A DNA stretch of 64,000 nucleotides from Liquorilactobacillus nagelii DSM 13675 (GTDB lineage: Bacteria; Bacillota; Bacilli; Lactobacillales; Lactobacillaceae), in NCBI RefSeq assembly GCF_019444005.1, contig NZ_CP049304.1, positions 1,364,001-1,428,000 on the forward strand. Reading direction: 5' to 3'. This document shows, in pieces, positions 7,842 to 14,373 of this stretch; position 1 is the first letter of the stretch; each line of letters opens with the position of its first letter. A model generated the notes under the pieces. It did not search any database. It was not told the origin of the DNA and was given only the letters and a program-made list of their open reading frames with translations. A program made the translations under genes and the position numbers.

Positions 7842-7873
7842 AAATAAGCCTACCTCAAACGAGATAGGCTTTT
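7842..7873 (-). terminator. Terminator hairpin used as intron insertion site
   Basis: An 11-bp stem (AAGCCTATCTC/GAGGTAGGCTT on the minus strand, one G-T pair) with loop GTTT is followed by ATTTT, then by the 5' end of the group II intron. It lies downstream of the antitoxin gene terminator and may belong to a transcript now lost. Confidence 0.7.
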
Positions 7874-7945
7874 AATATACAAAAAGTCCTGCGATCGGGC
7901 GAATCCTTTAAGCAGAGAGATTGATTTAATTTTATTAAAGCATAA

Positions 7946-7979
7946 AAACTAACCAGCTCAGATTTGAGTTGGTTAGTTT
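7946..7979. terminator. Terminator of the toxin-antitoxin operon
   Basis: A 15-bp near-perfect stem (arms 7946-7960 and 7965-7979, loop GATT) starts ten bases after the antitoxin stop codon; on the minus strand it is followed by TTTTTATG. Confidence 0.8.
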
Positions 7980-7988
7980 AAATTAATT

Positions 7989-8963
7989 TTAAATTGAAAG
8001 ATTCTCAGCAAAAATATATGAGATTTTCTGAGCCGTGTCATTTTTTTTCCAAGCATCTTCCTTGTGCGATTTATTAGATAATTCACTTGCCGTATAATTA
8101 CCACAAATTTCTACTATCTTACTCATTGTATTAAGCTCTTTTTCATTAAAAAGTTCTTTATTGAAATCCTCCTCAGTAACATAAACACTTCTTTCATGTC
8201 CATTAGCATTAATTTGCTTTTCTCTAATGAGTTTAGAATTCTCGATAGACCCATATAAAAGATTATAATTATCTGGAACTGGACCATATTGTAAACGGGC
8301 ATAAGGTACTCCGCTAATTGATATTACGTTTTCCTTAAAGTATTTAAAATCCGTATAGAACATCATTTTGTTTAGTTTTGTTTTAGTAATTTCTGGAACT
8401 TTTTTAACAAAATAGATAACCATATTAGTAAATTTTTTTAAATCAAATGTGTTGAAACCAGAGAACTCCGTATAATTTGTTGAAGTGAATGACTCATTAA
8501 TCCCTTTTTCAATCAATGATTGAGCTCCATCTTCAATCTCTAAATTAACACATTTTTCAAAAGATTTTCTTCCTCGTTCCGTCATCATATTTTTCCTTGA
8601 ATTATACAATGATTGAGCTAAAACTTTATCCTTCTCTAATGCCACCAAGATGGTGTTATTTGCATTAGAAGCTAGTGCGCCGGTTTCATACGTTGCAATC
8701 GTTGTAGCACTCCATCCAAGAAGTGCAGCAAAATCTCTTTGAGTTAAATTGAACTTATTACGCAATTTTTTTATTCGGGTAGGTGTAATAATATTATGTC
8801 TATCACGATATTCATCAAAAGCTTTTCCTATGGCAAGTTCGTCTAATTCCTCATCAAAAATCTTTTGATCAGTTTCAGTGTTAAACTTAGCATTTGACAC
8901 TATGTTTATTTTTTCTCCTCGAATTTCGTACTCTTCATTTACTGGTTTTATAGCTGTTTTCAT
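7989..8963 (-). CDS. HTH plus Panacea (DUF4065) antitoxin
   Basis: The 324-residue protein starts at ATG, preceded by AAGGGGTG. Residues ~61-105 form a Cro/C1-type HTH (PTRIKKLRNKFNLTQRDFAALLGWS). Residues ~185-300 resemble the Panacea/SocA domain (DUF4065): TKLNKMMFYTDFKYFK, SGVPYARLQYGPVPDNYNLL. The Panacea domain is known as a general antitoxin domain that neutralises unrelated toxins. The N-terminus lacks the zinc-binding cysteines of classical MqsA. It sits 16 bases downstream of the toxin gene and has the same type of ribosome binding site. The HTH probably binds the palindrome in the operon promoter. Confidence 0.85.
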   Translation of the reverse strand: MKTAIKPVNEEYEIRGEKINIVSNAKFNTETDQKIFDEELDELAIGKAFDEYRDRHNIITPTRIKKLRNKFNLTQRDFAALLGWSATTIATYETGALASNANNTILVALEKDKVLAQSLYNSRKNMMTERGRKSFEKCVNLEIEDGAQSLIEKGINESFTSTNYTEFSGFNTFDLKKFTNMVIYFVKKVPEITKTKLNKMMFYTDFKYFKENVISISGVPYARLQYGPVPDNYNLLYGSIENSKLIREKQINANGHERSVYVTEEDFNKELFNEKELNTMSKIVEICGNYTASELSNKSHKEDAWKKNDTAQKISYIFAENLSI

Positions 8964-8979
8964 TGAAATCACCCCTTCA

Positions 8980-9300
8980 TTAATCATATATTGTTTCATG
9001 GAATGAAATTACCTTTGCGTGATCTTCGATTAGTTTTAACTTTATATACAAGTCATTTTCTAAAACACCATCTTTATGAAATTTCCATAAAAATTCTCCT
9101 ACCCTATCTCTATCATTTTCGGGGCCACTCACATAATCATCAGGGGTTAGTTCCATTAAAATAATTTTTGCTGCTGAAGGGGTCATGCTTAACCTTGCAT
9201 ATTCTTCTCTTCTTTGAACTATTTCCCAATTTCCATTTGCTAAAGATTTCTTAAAGTCTATTAGAAATCTTTTGATGGTACTTTGACTAGCGCAGCTCAT
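8980..9300 (-). CDS. MqsR-like toxin
   Basis: The 106-residue protein starts at ATG (MSCASQSTIKRFLIDF), seven bases after AAGGGGTG. The C-terminal half, LTPDDYVSGPENDRD then FLWKF and LYIKLKLIEDHAKVISFHE, follows the pattern of the MqsR family (IIGLSESDFYKS...VYLKITVIHDVLIVSF in E. coli), an RNase-type mRNA interferase with a RelE-like fold. Size and position, first gene of a two-gene operon with an HTH antitoxin second, fit the MqsRA order. Activity is inferred from family resemblance only; an earlier in-frame start (9345) overlaps the operator and is unlikely. Confidence 0.75.
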   Translation of the reverse strand: MSCASQSTIKRFLIDFKKSLANGNWEIVQRREEYARLSMTPSAAKIILMELTPDDYVSGPENDRDRVGEFLWKFHKDGVLENDLYIKLKLIEDHAKVISFHETIYD

Positions 9301-9335
9301 TACATAACACCCCTTCACCACATCTCTGCAAAGAT

Positions 9336-9364
9336 AATATATCATTGCTACAAATTTGTAGCAA
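9336..9364 (-). promoter_or_regulatory. Toxin-antitoxin promoter with palindromic operator
   Basis: TTGCTACAAATTTGTAGCAA (9345-9364) is a perfect 20-bp palindrome. On the minus strand its first six bases, TTGCTA, are a fair -35, followed by a 17-base spacer and TATATT (9336-9341). The operator thus covers the -35 and most of the spacer, which is the classic arrangement for autorepression by the antitoxin HTH. Transcription would start near 9329, about 30 bases before the toxin ATG. Confidence 0.8.
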
Positions 9365-10286
9365 GGCTTTAGAGTATTTTTTGAATTATTATTATAATAT
9401 GATTAGAAAAACAATTTTAAGCCTATTAAAAACCTACTCTTAATTAAGAATCTAAGCTCAATATTCTCAACTTAGTTTTTATATTCTCCTACAAACTCTT
9501 CAAGTGCTTCATTCTTCATATAGTTAAACTTACTCTTTGAACATTGCCACAACTGGCAATATTTCAAGCATACTTTTTGGTACAAGGTTATAGGCACTTC
9601 GAGGTACGGTTGTTTTGCTGGTAAAAATCCAAGTGTAACTTCGGTTACGGTTGTCCAAAGTTGGACAACTACAAGCATAATCACAGTTATAAGTTAGACT
9701 TACTCTTTGAGTCTTCTATAAATCTAGAAAACATTAAGCAGAAATAACAGGGGGTGGTGATTCGCCATACCTATAAAAACAAGATTAATAAGAAACGTGT
9801 TTACACTTTTAAGTGTAAACACATCTGCAGGTTTTTCCAAATTTTGGGATAAACCTGTAAAATTAGCCTTTTCAAGAACCAGTTTGAAGATTTCAAAGTA
9901 TCTTGTAGACATAGCAAGAATGTTAAAAGTTTCACGCCCTAACGAACCAAAATTGGACTCGTTAAAAGTTTTAATTCAACCTAGGCTAATCAGAAACTAA
10001 AACCAATGTTGTAACATTCAATATCATACCGCAGTAGTCAAACAACATTCATCACCTTAATTGATACTATACATATTATAAGGGTGCGCAAAATGTCGCA
10101 GATTCTCTATTTTTGCACACTTTCACGCTCGCGTTTAAAAAACAAAGATATTTTTGCTATTAAATAAAACTAATTGATTATTTTTATACTCATTGTGATA
10201 TTATTAAGATGCTTAAGAAAACATTAAGACAAAGTCCAATAACTGATGACGCTAAAAGCTGATTACATATTTTGGGGGGAATTTTC
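9365..10286. other. 900-bp stretch without a recognised gene, rich in inverted repeats
   Basis: Several dyads are visible: GTTGTCCA/TGGACAAC (9648-9667), a 12-bp arm palindrome at 9797-9822, CAGGTTT-TCC/GGA-AAACCTG just after it (9828-9855), and GTGC-AAAAT/ATTTTTGCAC (10085-10125). The string ACTTACTCTTTGA occurs at both 9528 and 9701. A minus-strand frame from about 9969 to 9724 is open and protein-like (SLGRETFNILAMSTRYFEI) but has no normal start with a ribosome binding site and runs through the palindromes. I do not recognise a protein or RNA family; an eroded gene or a replication or recombination region are possible. Confidence 0.4.
9797..9822. repeat. 26-bp palindrome
   Basis: Arms GTGTTTACACTT and AAGTGTAAACAC are perfect complements separated by TT. 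The arm length and near-zero loop suggest a protein-binding site for a dimer rather than an RNA terminator; there is no T-run. Confidence 0.7.
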
Positions 10287-10835
10287 ATGAGAAAAAATAA
10301 ATTTTTCATGTTATTTATTGTTGCACTGTTTTCATTTTTAGTACCAATCATGTCTTCTTCTAATACTGCTAAAGCAGTTTCTATGGAGAAAATAAACGCT
10401 TTAGTTTCTGCAAAAGAGTACGCTCATGATCAGTATATGAGTAAACAAGCAGTTTATGACCAATTAACTTCATCTGCTGGTGAAGGATTTAAAACAAGCG
10501 CTGCTAATTATGCTATGAAACACTTAAAAGCTAATTGGAATAAGAACGCTTTGAAATCTGCTAAATCCTACGTAAAGCAACAGAACCTTAGTCAACAAGG
10601 AGTTTACGATCAACTGATTTCAAGCTCTGGAGATCAATTTACTGCATCACAGGCACAATATGCCGTAAACCATTTAAAAGTTAATTGGGATAAAGTAGCT
10701 TTAAAATCTGCAAAAGAGTATCAAACCCAGCAAAACATGTCCGCACAAGACATCAAAGAGCAACTTGTTTCAAGCTCCGGAGAGCAGTTTACCGAAGAAC
10801 AAGCAGACTACGCAATTCAACATTTAAATCAATAG
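10287..10835 (+). CDS. Secreted three-repeat Ltp-like surface protein
   Basis: The ATG follows GGGGGGA. The 182-residue protein has a signal peptide (hydrophobic core 6-24, cleavage after TAKA at residue 30) and then three repeats of about 48 residues (38-85, 88-135, 138-182), each with ALKSAKxY...QxVYDQL-SSSGxxFTxxQAxYAxxHL. This is the host-cell-surface-exposed lipoprotein (Ltp, PF07553) repeat. In phage TP-J34 the Ltp protein blocks DNA injection by other phages. Unlike Ltp there is no lipobox cysteine, so it would be released or loosely wall-associated. Role in phage exclusion is an inference. Confidence 0.8.
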   Translation: MRKNKFFMLFIVALFSFLVPIMSSSNTAKAVSMEKINALVSAKEYAHDQYMSKQAVYDQLTSSAGEGFKTSAANYAMKHLKANWNKNALKSAKSYVKQQNLSQQGVYDQLISSSGDQFTASQAQYAVNHLKVNWDKVALKSAKEYQTQQNMSAQDIKEQLVSSSGEQFTEEQADYAIQHLNQ

Positions 10836-10846
10836 ATTTTACTTTT

Positions 10847-10868
10847 AAAGCCCAGATGTGGGCTTTTT
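10847..10868 (+). terminator. Terminator of the Ltp-like gene
   Basis: Stem AAAGCCCA/TGGGCTTT, loop GATG, followed by T residues, eleven bases after the stop codon. Confidence 0.85.
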
Positions 10869-10898
10869 ATTGTATGCAAAAAATGGAGGAAATTAATT

Positions 10899-11468
10899 AT
10901 GAACAAAGCTTATATCATTGGTACAGTTAGTCTTTCTATATTACTAGCCGGATGTGGCAATCAAACTTCTTCAAAATCTAGCAATTCTTCATCTAAAGCT
11001 AGGTCTGAGAGCGTATCTAAAAAGAACTCTATCAAAAAAGCTTCTAGCATTGCTTTAGCTAAACAAAAATCATCCGAGAGTAAAGCTAAAAAGAATAGTG
11101 AGTCTAAAGATCAATCAACGAGTATAGCTTCATCCGAATCTGCATCATCAGCGCTAGCCTACTCACAGTCAGTTTCATCTGCTAATGCAGCCTACTCTTC
11201 TTCTATCTCGGCCAAAAATACCCAAGGTTCAAGTACAAGTCAAGCTAGTTCTGCTTCAAGTTCTAGTTCAGCTGTTCAGTCAAACTCCAGTTCAATCTCA
11301 TATGACACAAATACATTAACTGGGTTTCTTAATACTTATGGTGAAACTCCTGCTGCCTATAAAATGCAACACGGAATGTCTGAAAAAGAAGCCCTAGAAA
11401 CAACACCTGATACAATGAAGACTTCAGGTGAAATTCAATATGGTTATATGACTTATGGAATTAAATAA
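10899..11468 (+). CDS. Serine-rich lipoprotein with unknown C-terminal domain
   Basis: The 189-residue protein carries a type II signal peptide with lipobox LLAG-C19, so it should be anchored to the outer face of the membrane. Residues ~23-130 are a low-complexity Ser/Ala/Lys linker, probably spanning the wall. The last ~50 residues (LTGFLNTYGETPAAYKMQHGMSEKEALETTP...GEIQYGYMTYGIK) form a compact domain I cannot assign. GGAGG lies nine bases before the ATG. It follows the Ltp-like gene after a terminator, and is followed by its own terminator. A joint surface function with the Ltp-like protein is possible. Confidence 0.75.
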   Translation: MNKAYIIGTVSLSILLAGCGNQTSSKSSNSSSKARSESVSKKNSIKKASSIALAKQKSSESKAKKNSESKDQSTSIASSESASSALAYSQSVSSANAAYSSSISAKNTQGSSTSQASSASSSSSAVQSNSSSISYDTNTLTGFLNTYGETPAAYKMQHGMSEKEALETTPDTMKTSGEIQYGYMTYGIK

Positions 11469-11495
11469 CAGGTTCTTCAAATGAACCTGCTTTTT
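11469..11495 (+). terminator. Terminator of the lipoprotein gene
   Basis: Stem CAGGTTC/GAACCTG with seven-base loop, then C and five T residues, starting right after the stop codon. Confidence 0.8.
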
Positions 11496-11705
11496 GCATA
11501 ATTATGGTAAAAATAAGCCTATCCGAAATTAATCGGGCAGGTTTTTAATTTCGAACGTTGTTTAATTTTAAGGATCCTTAATCTTCGCTTCACCGTTGAG
11601 TATTGACTCATACACCTTTTTTGAAAAAAGTAAACACCGTTATTATAGAGCCATCTTACTTTTATCAAGTATTGATAAAAGTAGAACATTAAAAAAGTCC
11701 CACTT
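11496..11705. other. Intergenic region with two further hairpins, possible mobile-element remnant
   Basis: A terminator-like hairpin (about 11514-11546) starts with AAATAAGCCTA, as does the hairpin at 7842-7873. A second, 11-bp perfect hairpin TACTTTTATCA/TGATAAAAGTA lies at 11657-11683. On the minus strand the sequence GGCTCTATAATAACGG, adjoining this hairpin, has the look of an insertion-sequence end, but no partner end or transposase is present. A 75-codon minus-strand frame across it has no ribosome binding site and I do not call it a gene. Confidence 0.35.
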
Positions 11706-11751
11706 AAAACAAAAGGTATGTCCTTCGATTGAATAACCGAGAACATACCTT
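11706..11751 (-). terminator. Terminator downstream of the 94-aa protein gene
   Basis: Stem AAGGTATGT/ACATACCTT with a 21-base loop; the minus strand continues TTGTTTTAAG. It lies 25 bases after the stop codon of the gene at 11776. Confidence 0.6.
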
Positions 11752-11775
11752 AGTGTTTCTTCATCGTCGTCTTTC

Positions 11776-12060
11776 CTATGCCTGAGCGTACGATTTCAGA
11801 TGGCTTTTCAAGTATTGCAATAATTCTGTCTCATTGCGAAACTCATGCGGACTTTTTTGCCCGTGAAGTCTTAAAGAAATCTTATTGATTTTGATTCTTC
11901 CCGTCCAAGTATAGGTATGCTCAACAATAAAACGATTATTAAGCTGACCTTTGCCAAACTTCAGCACGTAGACCTTTTCAGGAACGATTAATGGATTGAC
12001 GTGCTCTTTTTCATAATCAATTTTGTGGGCTTGTAAAAAATTCTTTGTTTTCCGCAGCAT
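11776..12060 (-). CDS. Hypothetical protein (94 aa)
   Basis: The start MLRKTKNFLQAHKIDYEKEH is set by a perfect TAAGGAGGG eight bases upstream; an earlier in-frame ATG lacks such a site. The protein is basic and soluble, with no signal peptide, and ends in a helical segment (NETELLQYLKSHLKSYAQA). The middle (NRFIVEHTYTWTGRIKINKISLRLHG) looks beta-stranded. I do not recognise a family. It is the last gene before the tRNA-Glu and may belong either to the accessory island or to the host backbone. Confidence 0.6.
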   Translation of the reverse strand: MLRKTKNFLQAHKIDYEKEHVNPLIVPEKVYVLKFGKGQLNNRFIVEHTYTWTGRIKINKISLRLHGQKSPHEFRNETELLQYLKSHLKSYAQA

Positions 12061-12161
12061 GTCAGATCCCTCCTTAATCTTCATCAAACTATCTTTATAA
12101 AATCAATATCCATTAATAATATTATAGACATTCAATTACAATCTCGCAATTTTTTTTAAAT

Positions 12162-12186
12162 AAAAAAGCCCATCAGCACGATGGAC
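12162..12186 (-). terminator. Terminator of tRNA-Glu
   Basis: On the minus strand GTCCATC-GTGCT-GATGGGC is followed by six T residues, 15 bases after the tRNA. Confidence 0.85.
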
Positions 12187-12201
12187 AATTCATAGTTATC
12201 A

Positions 12202-12274
12202 TCACCCGTACGGGAATCGAACCCGTAACTCCGCCTTGAGAGGGCGACGTCTTAACCAATTTGACCAACGGGCA
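12202..12274 (-). tRNA. tRNA-Glu (anticodon CTC)
   Basis: The minus strand folds as a 73-base tRNA: acceptor TGCCCGT/ACGGGTG, D-stem GTC/GAC, anticodon stem TCGCC/GGCGG around CTCTCAA, four-base variable loop, T-arm ACGGG-TTCGATT-CCCGT, discriminator A. The anticodon CTC reads GAG (Glu). The D-arm and variable loop match Gram-positive tRNA-Glu. The first acceptor pair would be U1-G72 instead of the usual G1-C72, and 27-43 is also a wobble pair, so this is an unusual copy. CCA is not encoded. Confidence 0.85.
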
Positions 12275-12315
12275 AAATACTCTTATTATTATACAACAAA
12301 ACAAATTAATGTCAA

Positions 12316-12534
12316 TTACCTTTTTAAAATTTTCAATTGTAACCAACAGCAAAGGCTAAATAAGAATAAGCAGTATCCACAACAACCAACAATTACCAAT
12401 CGAAATCCAGTCCACTCAATCATTGGGGCTGAAAGAATAAAAATTACGGTTAGTACCACCCACCTCAACAACTTAAAATATAATCGTTCTAGTTCTTTTT
12501 TTAAACTATTTAGTTGCATCATTTTATTTTTCAC
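12316..12534 (-). CDS. Small two-helix membrane protein
   Basis: Seventy-two residues: a charged N-terminus (LKKELERLYFKLLRW) followed by two hydrophobic helices (about 25-42 and 46-66). No family recognised. The GTG start overlaps the end of the phosphodiesterase gene by 11 bases and lacks a clear ribosome binding site, so translation probably depends on coupling; an ATG four codons later is an alternative. It is the last gene of the rdgB-yfcE operon, before the tRNA-Glu. Confidence 0.5.
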   Translation of the reverse strand: MKNKMMQLNSLKKELERLYFKLLRWVVLTVIFILSAPMIEWTGFRLVIVGCCGYCLFLFSLCCWLQLKILKR

Positions 12535-13069
12535 GGAATTTTTTAAAATGCCCTCTTAATTCTGTAACCGGTTGAAAATTTCGCTTATAGTACTGTATTC
12601 CAATTGCTTGGGGGTTAACAGTAACAATTGCATAAGTTCCTCCCAAATTGGCATAGTTACCACGTGGAAGACTAATACTGCCCGGATTTAAAAATAAACA
12701 GTTATTGTGCATTTCAAAGCCCAGTTGATGAGTATGTCCAAAAAAGCAAAAATCTACCCGTTGTTGGCGCGCAGCTAACGCCAAACGTTCCAAACCAAAG
12801 TTAACCTGGTAATGATGTCCATGAGTTATCCAAATTCGTTCATTTTCATACAATATTAATTGATCACTTTTGAAAGCCGAATCATAGTCACAATTTCCTG
12901 CAACAACTTGATATGTTTCAAACAATTTATCAGTTTCTGGCAACTCCGAGTCTCCACAATGAATAAATAAATCAATTTTCTTCTGATAATGATTTAATAA
13001 ATTCTCTAAAATTTTTCGATCTCCATGGCTATCACTAACTACTAACATCTTAAATTCATTCTTTGTCAT
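12524..13069 (-). CDS. YfcE/MJ0936 family metallophosphoesterase
   Basis: The 181-residue protein has all metal-site motifs of the calcineurin-like YfcE family: SDSHGD (D-x-H), HCGDSE, AGNCDYD, ITHGHHYQ and GHTHQ. Such enzymes are cytosolic, Mn/Ni-dependent phosphodiesterases; the natural substrate is not established. The chosen ATG (MTKNEFKMLVV) follows GGTGG and overlaps the rdgB stop region by 14 bases; an ATG six codons earlier is possible. The rdgB-yfcE gene pair is common in lactobacilli and bacilli. Confidence 0.85.
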   Translation of the reverse strand: MTKNEFKMLVVSDSHGDRKILENLLNHYQKKIDLFIHCGDSELPETDKLFETYQVVAGNCDYDSAFKSDQLILYENERIWITHGHHYQVNFGLERLALAARQQRVDFCFFGHTHQLGFEMHNNCLFLNPGSISLPRGNYANLGGTYAIVTVNPQAIGIQYYKRNFQPVTELRGHFKKFREK

Positions 13070-13661
13070 TTTGCCACCACCCATCAAATTCTTGACTTAA
13101 TTGTTGAATTGCTTTTCCTCGATGACTAACTTGATTTTTCTCAACCGATGTTAATTCAGCAAAAGTTTTTCCTAATTTGGGTAAATAAAACAAAGGATCG
13201 TACCCAAAACCATCAGTGCCACGTGCTTTAGTTAAAATTTCACCCGTAACTTCTCCTACAACTGTTAAAGGCGTTTGCTGCGGCCGAGTAACCACTAATG
13301 AGGTATGAAAAACTGCTTGGCGTTCATTTTTTGCAACACCAGAAAGTTCTCGCAGCAGTTTAGCATTGTTAGCTGCATCATCATGGTCACCCGCATACCT
13401 AGCCGAATAAATACCTGGTCGCCCGGCTAAAGCAGTTACCATTAATCCAGAATCATCAGCTAATGTAACCGTTCCTAATAACTTTGTCAGTGTCTGTGCC
13501 TTAATCATTGCATTTTCGGTAAATGTCGTTCCATTTTCAATAATCTGCGGAATTTGCTCCAAATCATTCAGCGTTAAAACTTTGAAACCTCGTGGATTAA
13601 AGAATGCACAAAATTCACGAGCTTTTCCCTGATTTTTAGTGGCAATCAAAATTTTTTTCAA
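13056..13661 (-). CDS. rdgB: dITP/XTP pyrophosphatase (RdgB/HAM1)
   Basis: The 201-residue protein hydrolyses non-canonical purine triphosphates (ITP, dITP, XTP) to monophosphates, keeping them out of DNA and RNA. Signatures are ATKNQGKAREF at residue 7, TTFTENAMIKAQTL, the catalytic ADDSGLMVTALAGRPGIYSARYAG region and GFGYDPLFYLP with SHRGKA near the C-terminus. Length matches the family. It is the first gene of a three-gene minus-strand operon. Confidence 0.95.
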   Translation of the reverse strand: MKKILIATKNQGKAREFCAFFNPRGFKVLTLNDLEQIPQIIENGTTFTENAMIKAQTLTKLLGTVTLADDSGLMVTALAGRPGIYSARYAGDHDDAANNAKLLRELSGVAKNERQAVFHTSLVVTRPQQTPLTVVGEVTGEILTKARGTDGFGYDPLFYLPKLGKTFAELTSVEKNQVSHRGKAIQQLSQEFDGWWQNDKE

Positions 13662-13772
13662 TTTTTTCTCCTTGGAAATGACTTTTAATTAAATTATACG
13701 CAATCTAAGAATAAAATTTCAAGTAATTAAAAACTTTACCGATTCTTTTAACCGTCAATGGCAACTTCAAGG

Positions 13773-13778
13773 TATAAT
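13773..13778 (+). promoter_or_regulatory. -10 element of the yslB promoter
   Basis: A consensus TATAAT lies 31 bases before the yslB ATG, after GG; the -35 is weak. Confidence 0.5.
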
Positions 13779-13809
13779 ATCTTTATAGACCAAATAGAGG
13801 AGAGTCGTC

Positions 13810-14313
13810 ATGGACGAAAACAGATATCAAGAACTGGTAGGAAATAAGGGATTAGCTACTTTATTAGGCTACGAAACCTTGCGTGATATGCTGCTGCCAG
13901 ATTTATTAGGAACCAACTCAAACATTTTATATTGGGCCGGTAAACGTCTGGCCCGCAAATTCAATCTAGCTAAAGATGAAGACCTACCGCTCTTTTTTGC
14001 AGCTAGCAATTGGGGTAACCTAGAGCGAATTAAAGCTAAACGGCAACAGCAACTATTTAAACTATCCGGTCCAATTGTTGCTTTACGTTTAAAACAAAAG
14101 AATCCTGAATTTCAGTTAGAAACTGGGTTTTTAGCTGAAACTATTCAAAATCAAGCAGGCTTTCTTACCGAAGCAATTATTCAAAATCAAGATCCACGTC
14201 ACGGCTGGATTAATATCTTAGCTCAACTGGATCTAACTGATCCAATTGATCCAGCACTAATGCCTACAGTTGAACCACTACAATTAAATTCTCAGTCGAA
14301 CTCTAAAGAGTAA
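13810..14313 (+). CDS. yslB: YslB family protein (DUF2507)
   Basis: The 167-residue protein matches the DUF2507/YslB family of Firmicutes: RDMLLPDLLGTNSNILYWAGKRLARKF near residues 27-53 and a C-terminal hydrophobic/ligand-type fold with GFLTEAIIQNQ. The family resembles V4R-like folds; its role is unknown. GAGGAGA precedes the ATG. It is transcribed alone, convergent with trxA, and separated from it by a strong bidirectional terminator. In bacilli the gene lies near racE/rdgB, as it does here. Confidence 0.8.
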   Translation: MDENRYQELVGNKGLATLLGYETLRDMLLPDLLGTNSNILYWAGKRLARKFNLAKDEDLPLFFAASNWGNLERIKAKRQQQLFKLSGPIVALRLKQKNPEFQLETGFLAETIQNQAGFLTEAIIQNQDPRHGWINILAQLDLTDPIDPALMPTVEPLQLNSQSNSKE

Positions 14314-14323
14314 GTTCCTGTAT

Positions 14324-14367
14324 AAAAAGGTAGTGAGCATCATAGATAAGATGCTCACTACCTTTTT
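14324..14367. terminator. Bidirectional terminator between yslB and trxA
   Basis: A perfect 18-bp stem (arms 14324-14341 and 14350-14367) whose outer pairs are A5/T5 and whose inner part is GGTAGTGAGCATC; loop ATAGATAA. Confidence 0.9.
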
Positions 14368-14373
14368 GGCAAT

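Noticed and set aside
7679..7867. Plus-strand frame of 62 codons
   Set aside because: It lies antisense to the structured RNA part of the group II intron; its codons reflect ribozyme sequence.
9472..9684. Minus-strand 70-codon frame
   Set aside because: No ribosome binding site, and it runs across inverted repeats; not convincing as a gene.
9797..10000. Plus-strand 67-codon frame beginning in the 26-bp palindrome
   Set aside because: It starts inside the palindrome without a ribosome binding site, and the opposite frame is equally open.
11519..11746. Minus-strand 75-codon frame
   Set aside because: It spans two hairpins and a terminator and has no initiation signal.
6304..12060. Intact prophage or integrative element
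   Set aside because: No integrase, terminase, portal, relaxase or replication gene is visible; only accessory genes and a broken intron remain.
12236..12559. Plus-strand 107-codon frame
   Set aside because: Its start lies within the tRNA-Glu gene and the rest is antisense to the small membrane protein gene.
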